Source of the DNA: Solirubrobacteraceae bacterium
GTDB taxonomy: Bacteria; Actinomycetota; Thermoleophilia; Solirubrobacterales; Solirubrobacteraceae
Assembly (NCBI GenBank): GCA_019683665.1
Contig: JADGIB010000216.1
Coordinates: 1 to 6,376, forward strand
Direction: 5' to 3'
Length of the DNA stretch: 6,376 nt
Part shown: positions 6,226 through 6,376 of the stretch, one piece after another
Layout of the letters: each line of letters opens with the position of its first letter
Numbering within the stretch: the stretch's first letter is position 1
Translations under genes and position numbers: made by a program
The notes under the pieces: model-generated
Databases searched by the model: none
Told to the model about the DNA's origin: nothing
Seen by the model: only the letters and a program-made list of their open reading frames with translations

Positions 6226-6237
6226 AGGCCGGCTTTT
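6218..6237 (+). terminator. Short GC hairpin with T-run in the divergent intergenic region
   Basis: GCCGGC (6218-6223), a 4-nt ACAG loop, GCCGGC (6228-6233), then TTTT (6234-6237). On the plus strand this has the form of a compact intrinsic terminator. It would stop antisense readthrough from the GT4 gene across the methyltransferase before the lipoprotein gene. Both arms are self-complementary GCCGGC, a common hexamer at this GC content, so it may be chance. On the minus strand the same bases span the methyltransferase GTG. Confidence 0.3.
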
Positions 6238-6240
6238 CTA
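6235..6240 (-). promoter_or_regulatory. Possible -10 box of the methyltransferase gene
   Basis: On the minus strand TAGAAA (6240 to 6235) lies 9 nt before the GTG at 6225, the same spacing as for the GT2 gene. The final T of TANNNT is missing, so this is weaker than the other three boxes. Confidence 0.3.
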
Positions 6241-6244
6241 CCAT
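6239..6244 (+). promoter_or_regulatory. -10 box of the lipoprotein gene, predicted leaderless start
   Basis: TACCAT fits TANNNT and lies 8 nt before the TTG at 6253, exactly the spacing found at the GT4 gene. No Shine-Dalgarno sequence stands between them (CCCGCCCC), which favours a leaderless mRNA. No convincing -35 is seen. Confidence 0.45.
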
Positions 6245-6252
6245 CCCGCCCC

Positions 6253-6376
6253 TTGAAGCCGCGCCTCCTCCCAGTCGCGCTGGTGGCCGCCGCGGTCCTG
6301 CTCGTCGCCTGCGGCGACGACGGCTCGACCACGCCGGTCGAGGGCCAGACGACGCCGCCGACGGTCGCCACCGCGC
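6253..6376 (+). CDS. Start of a secreted lipoprotein (3' end outside window)
   Basis: A reading frame starting TTG at 6253 stays open to the window edge and codes 41 visible residues. It begins MKPR, followed by a hydrophobic stretch LLPVALVAAAVLLVAC (5-20) and then GDDGSTTP. This is a complete type II signal peptide: basic n-region, hydrophobic h-region and lipobox L-V-A-C with Cys20 as the lipidated residue. A Thr/Pro-rich linker follows, as is usual before the folded domain of an exported lipoprotein. TTG was chosen because it alone supplies the basic residues K2 and R4 and sits 8 nt after a good -10. A GTG at codon 11 would destroy the signal. It diverges from the methyltransferase with 27 bp between the starts. 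The mature domain is off the window, so no function can be given. Confidence 0.75.
   Translation, partial: MKPRLLPVALVAAAVLLVACGDDGSTTPVEGQTTPPTVATA

Noticed and set aside
3344..6244. 966-aa minus-strand frame from the methyltransferase start region to the small membrane protein
   Set aside because: It covers GT2 and methyltransferase in the wrong frame and GT4 antisense; the composition is Arg/Gly/Ala-rich. The genuine proteins in these positions have canonical motifs.
1..6376. CRISPR array, tRNA or rRNA genes, insertion sequences
   Set aside because: No spaced direct repeats, no tRNA T-loop or acceptor pattern and no transposase motifs were seen on either strand.

Overview
The window is extremely GC-rich DNA, with G or C in almost every third codon position. 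Genes are packed tightly and GTG and TTG starts are common. Together with the protein content (a DUF2142 membrane protein, small actinobacterial-type membrane proteins and an Ig-like secreted tail) this suggests a high-GC actinobacterium. Thermoleophilia (Solirubrobacterales-type) is my best guess, but it is inferred from style and no phylogenetic marker is present. The theme is cell-envelope glycan synthesis.

Layout, left to right. (1) 2-346 (+) is the C-terminal end of a probably secreted protein with an Ig-like beta domain. (2) 347-682 has no convincing gene. It holds a perfect 11-bp hairpin (420-451), which can act as a terminator between the convergent neighbours, and a strongly foldable 130-nt element (480-609) closed by a perfect 12-bp inverted repeat. 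A possible minus-strand promoter sits at 635-664. (3) 683-4197 (-) is a four-gene operon read right to left: a family-2 glycosyltransferase (GT2), a four-helix small membrane protein, a large DUF2142 membrane protein with GT-C-like motifs, and a two-helix membrane protein with a large extracytoplasmic domain whose start overlaps the end of the DUF2142 gene. (4) 4220-5494 (+) is a GT-B (GT4-like) glycosyltransferase, divergent from the operon with only 22 bp between the start codons. (5) 5422-6225 (-) is a class I SAM-dependent methyltransferase whose 3' end overlaps the GT4 gene by 73 bp, tail to tail. (6) 6253-6376 (+) is the start of a lipoprotein gene that runs off the window, divergent from the methyltransferase with 27 bp between starts.

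How it may work together: the two soluble-type glycosyltransferases would act on a nucleotide-sugar-built acceptor at the cytoplasmic face. DUF2142 has an acidic DE pair in its first outer loop and could transfer from a lipid-linked sugar on the outer face, helped by the small membrane protein and the two-helix partner. The methyltransferase could modify the glycan or its carrier. The sugar, acceptor and final product cannot be read from this window, and no flippase or polymerase is present.

The least expected features are the unidentified structured element at 480-609 and the repeated promoter design at both divergent gene pairs. At each, near-overlapping -10 hexamers lie 8-9 nt from the start codons, which predicts leaderless mRNAs.
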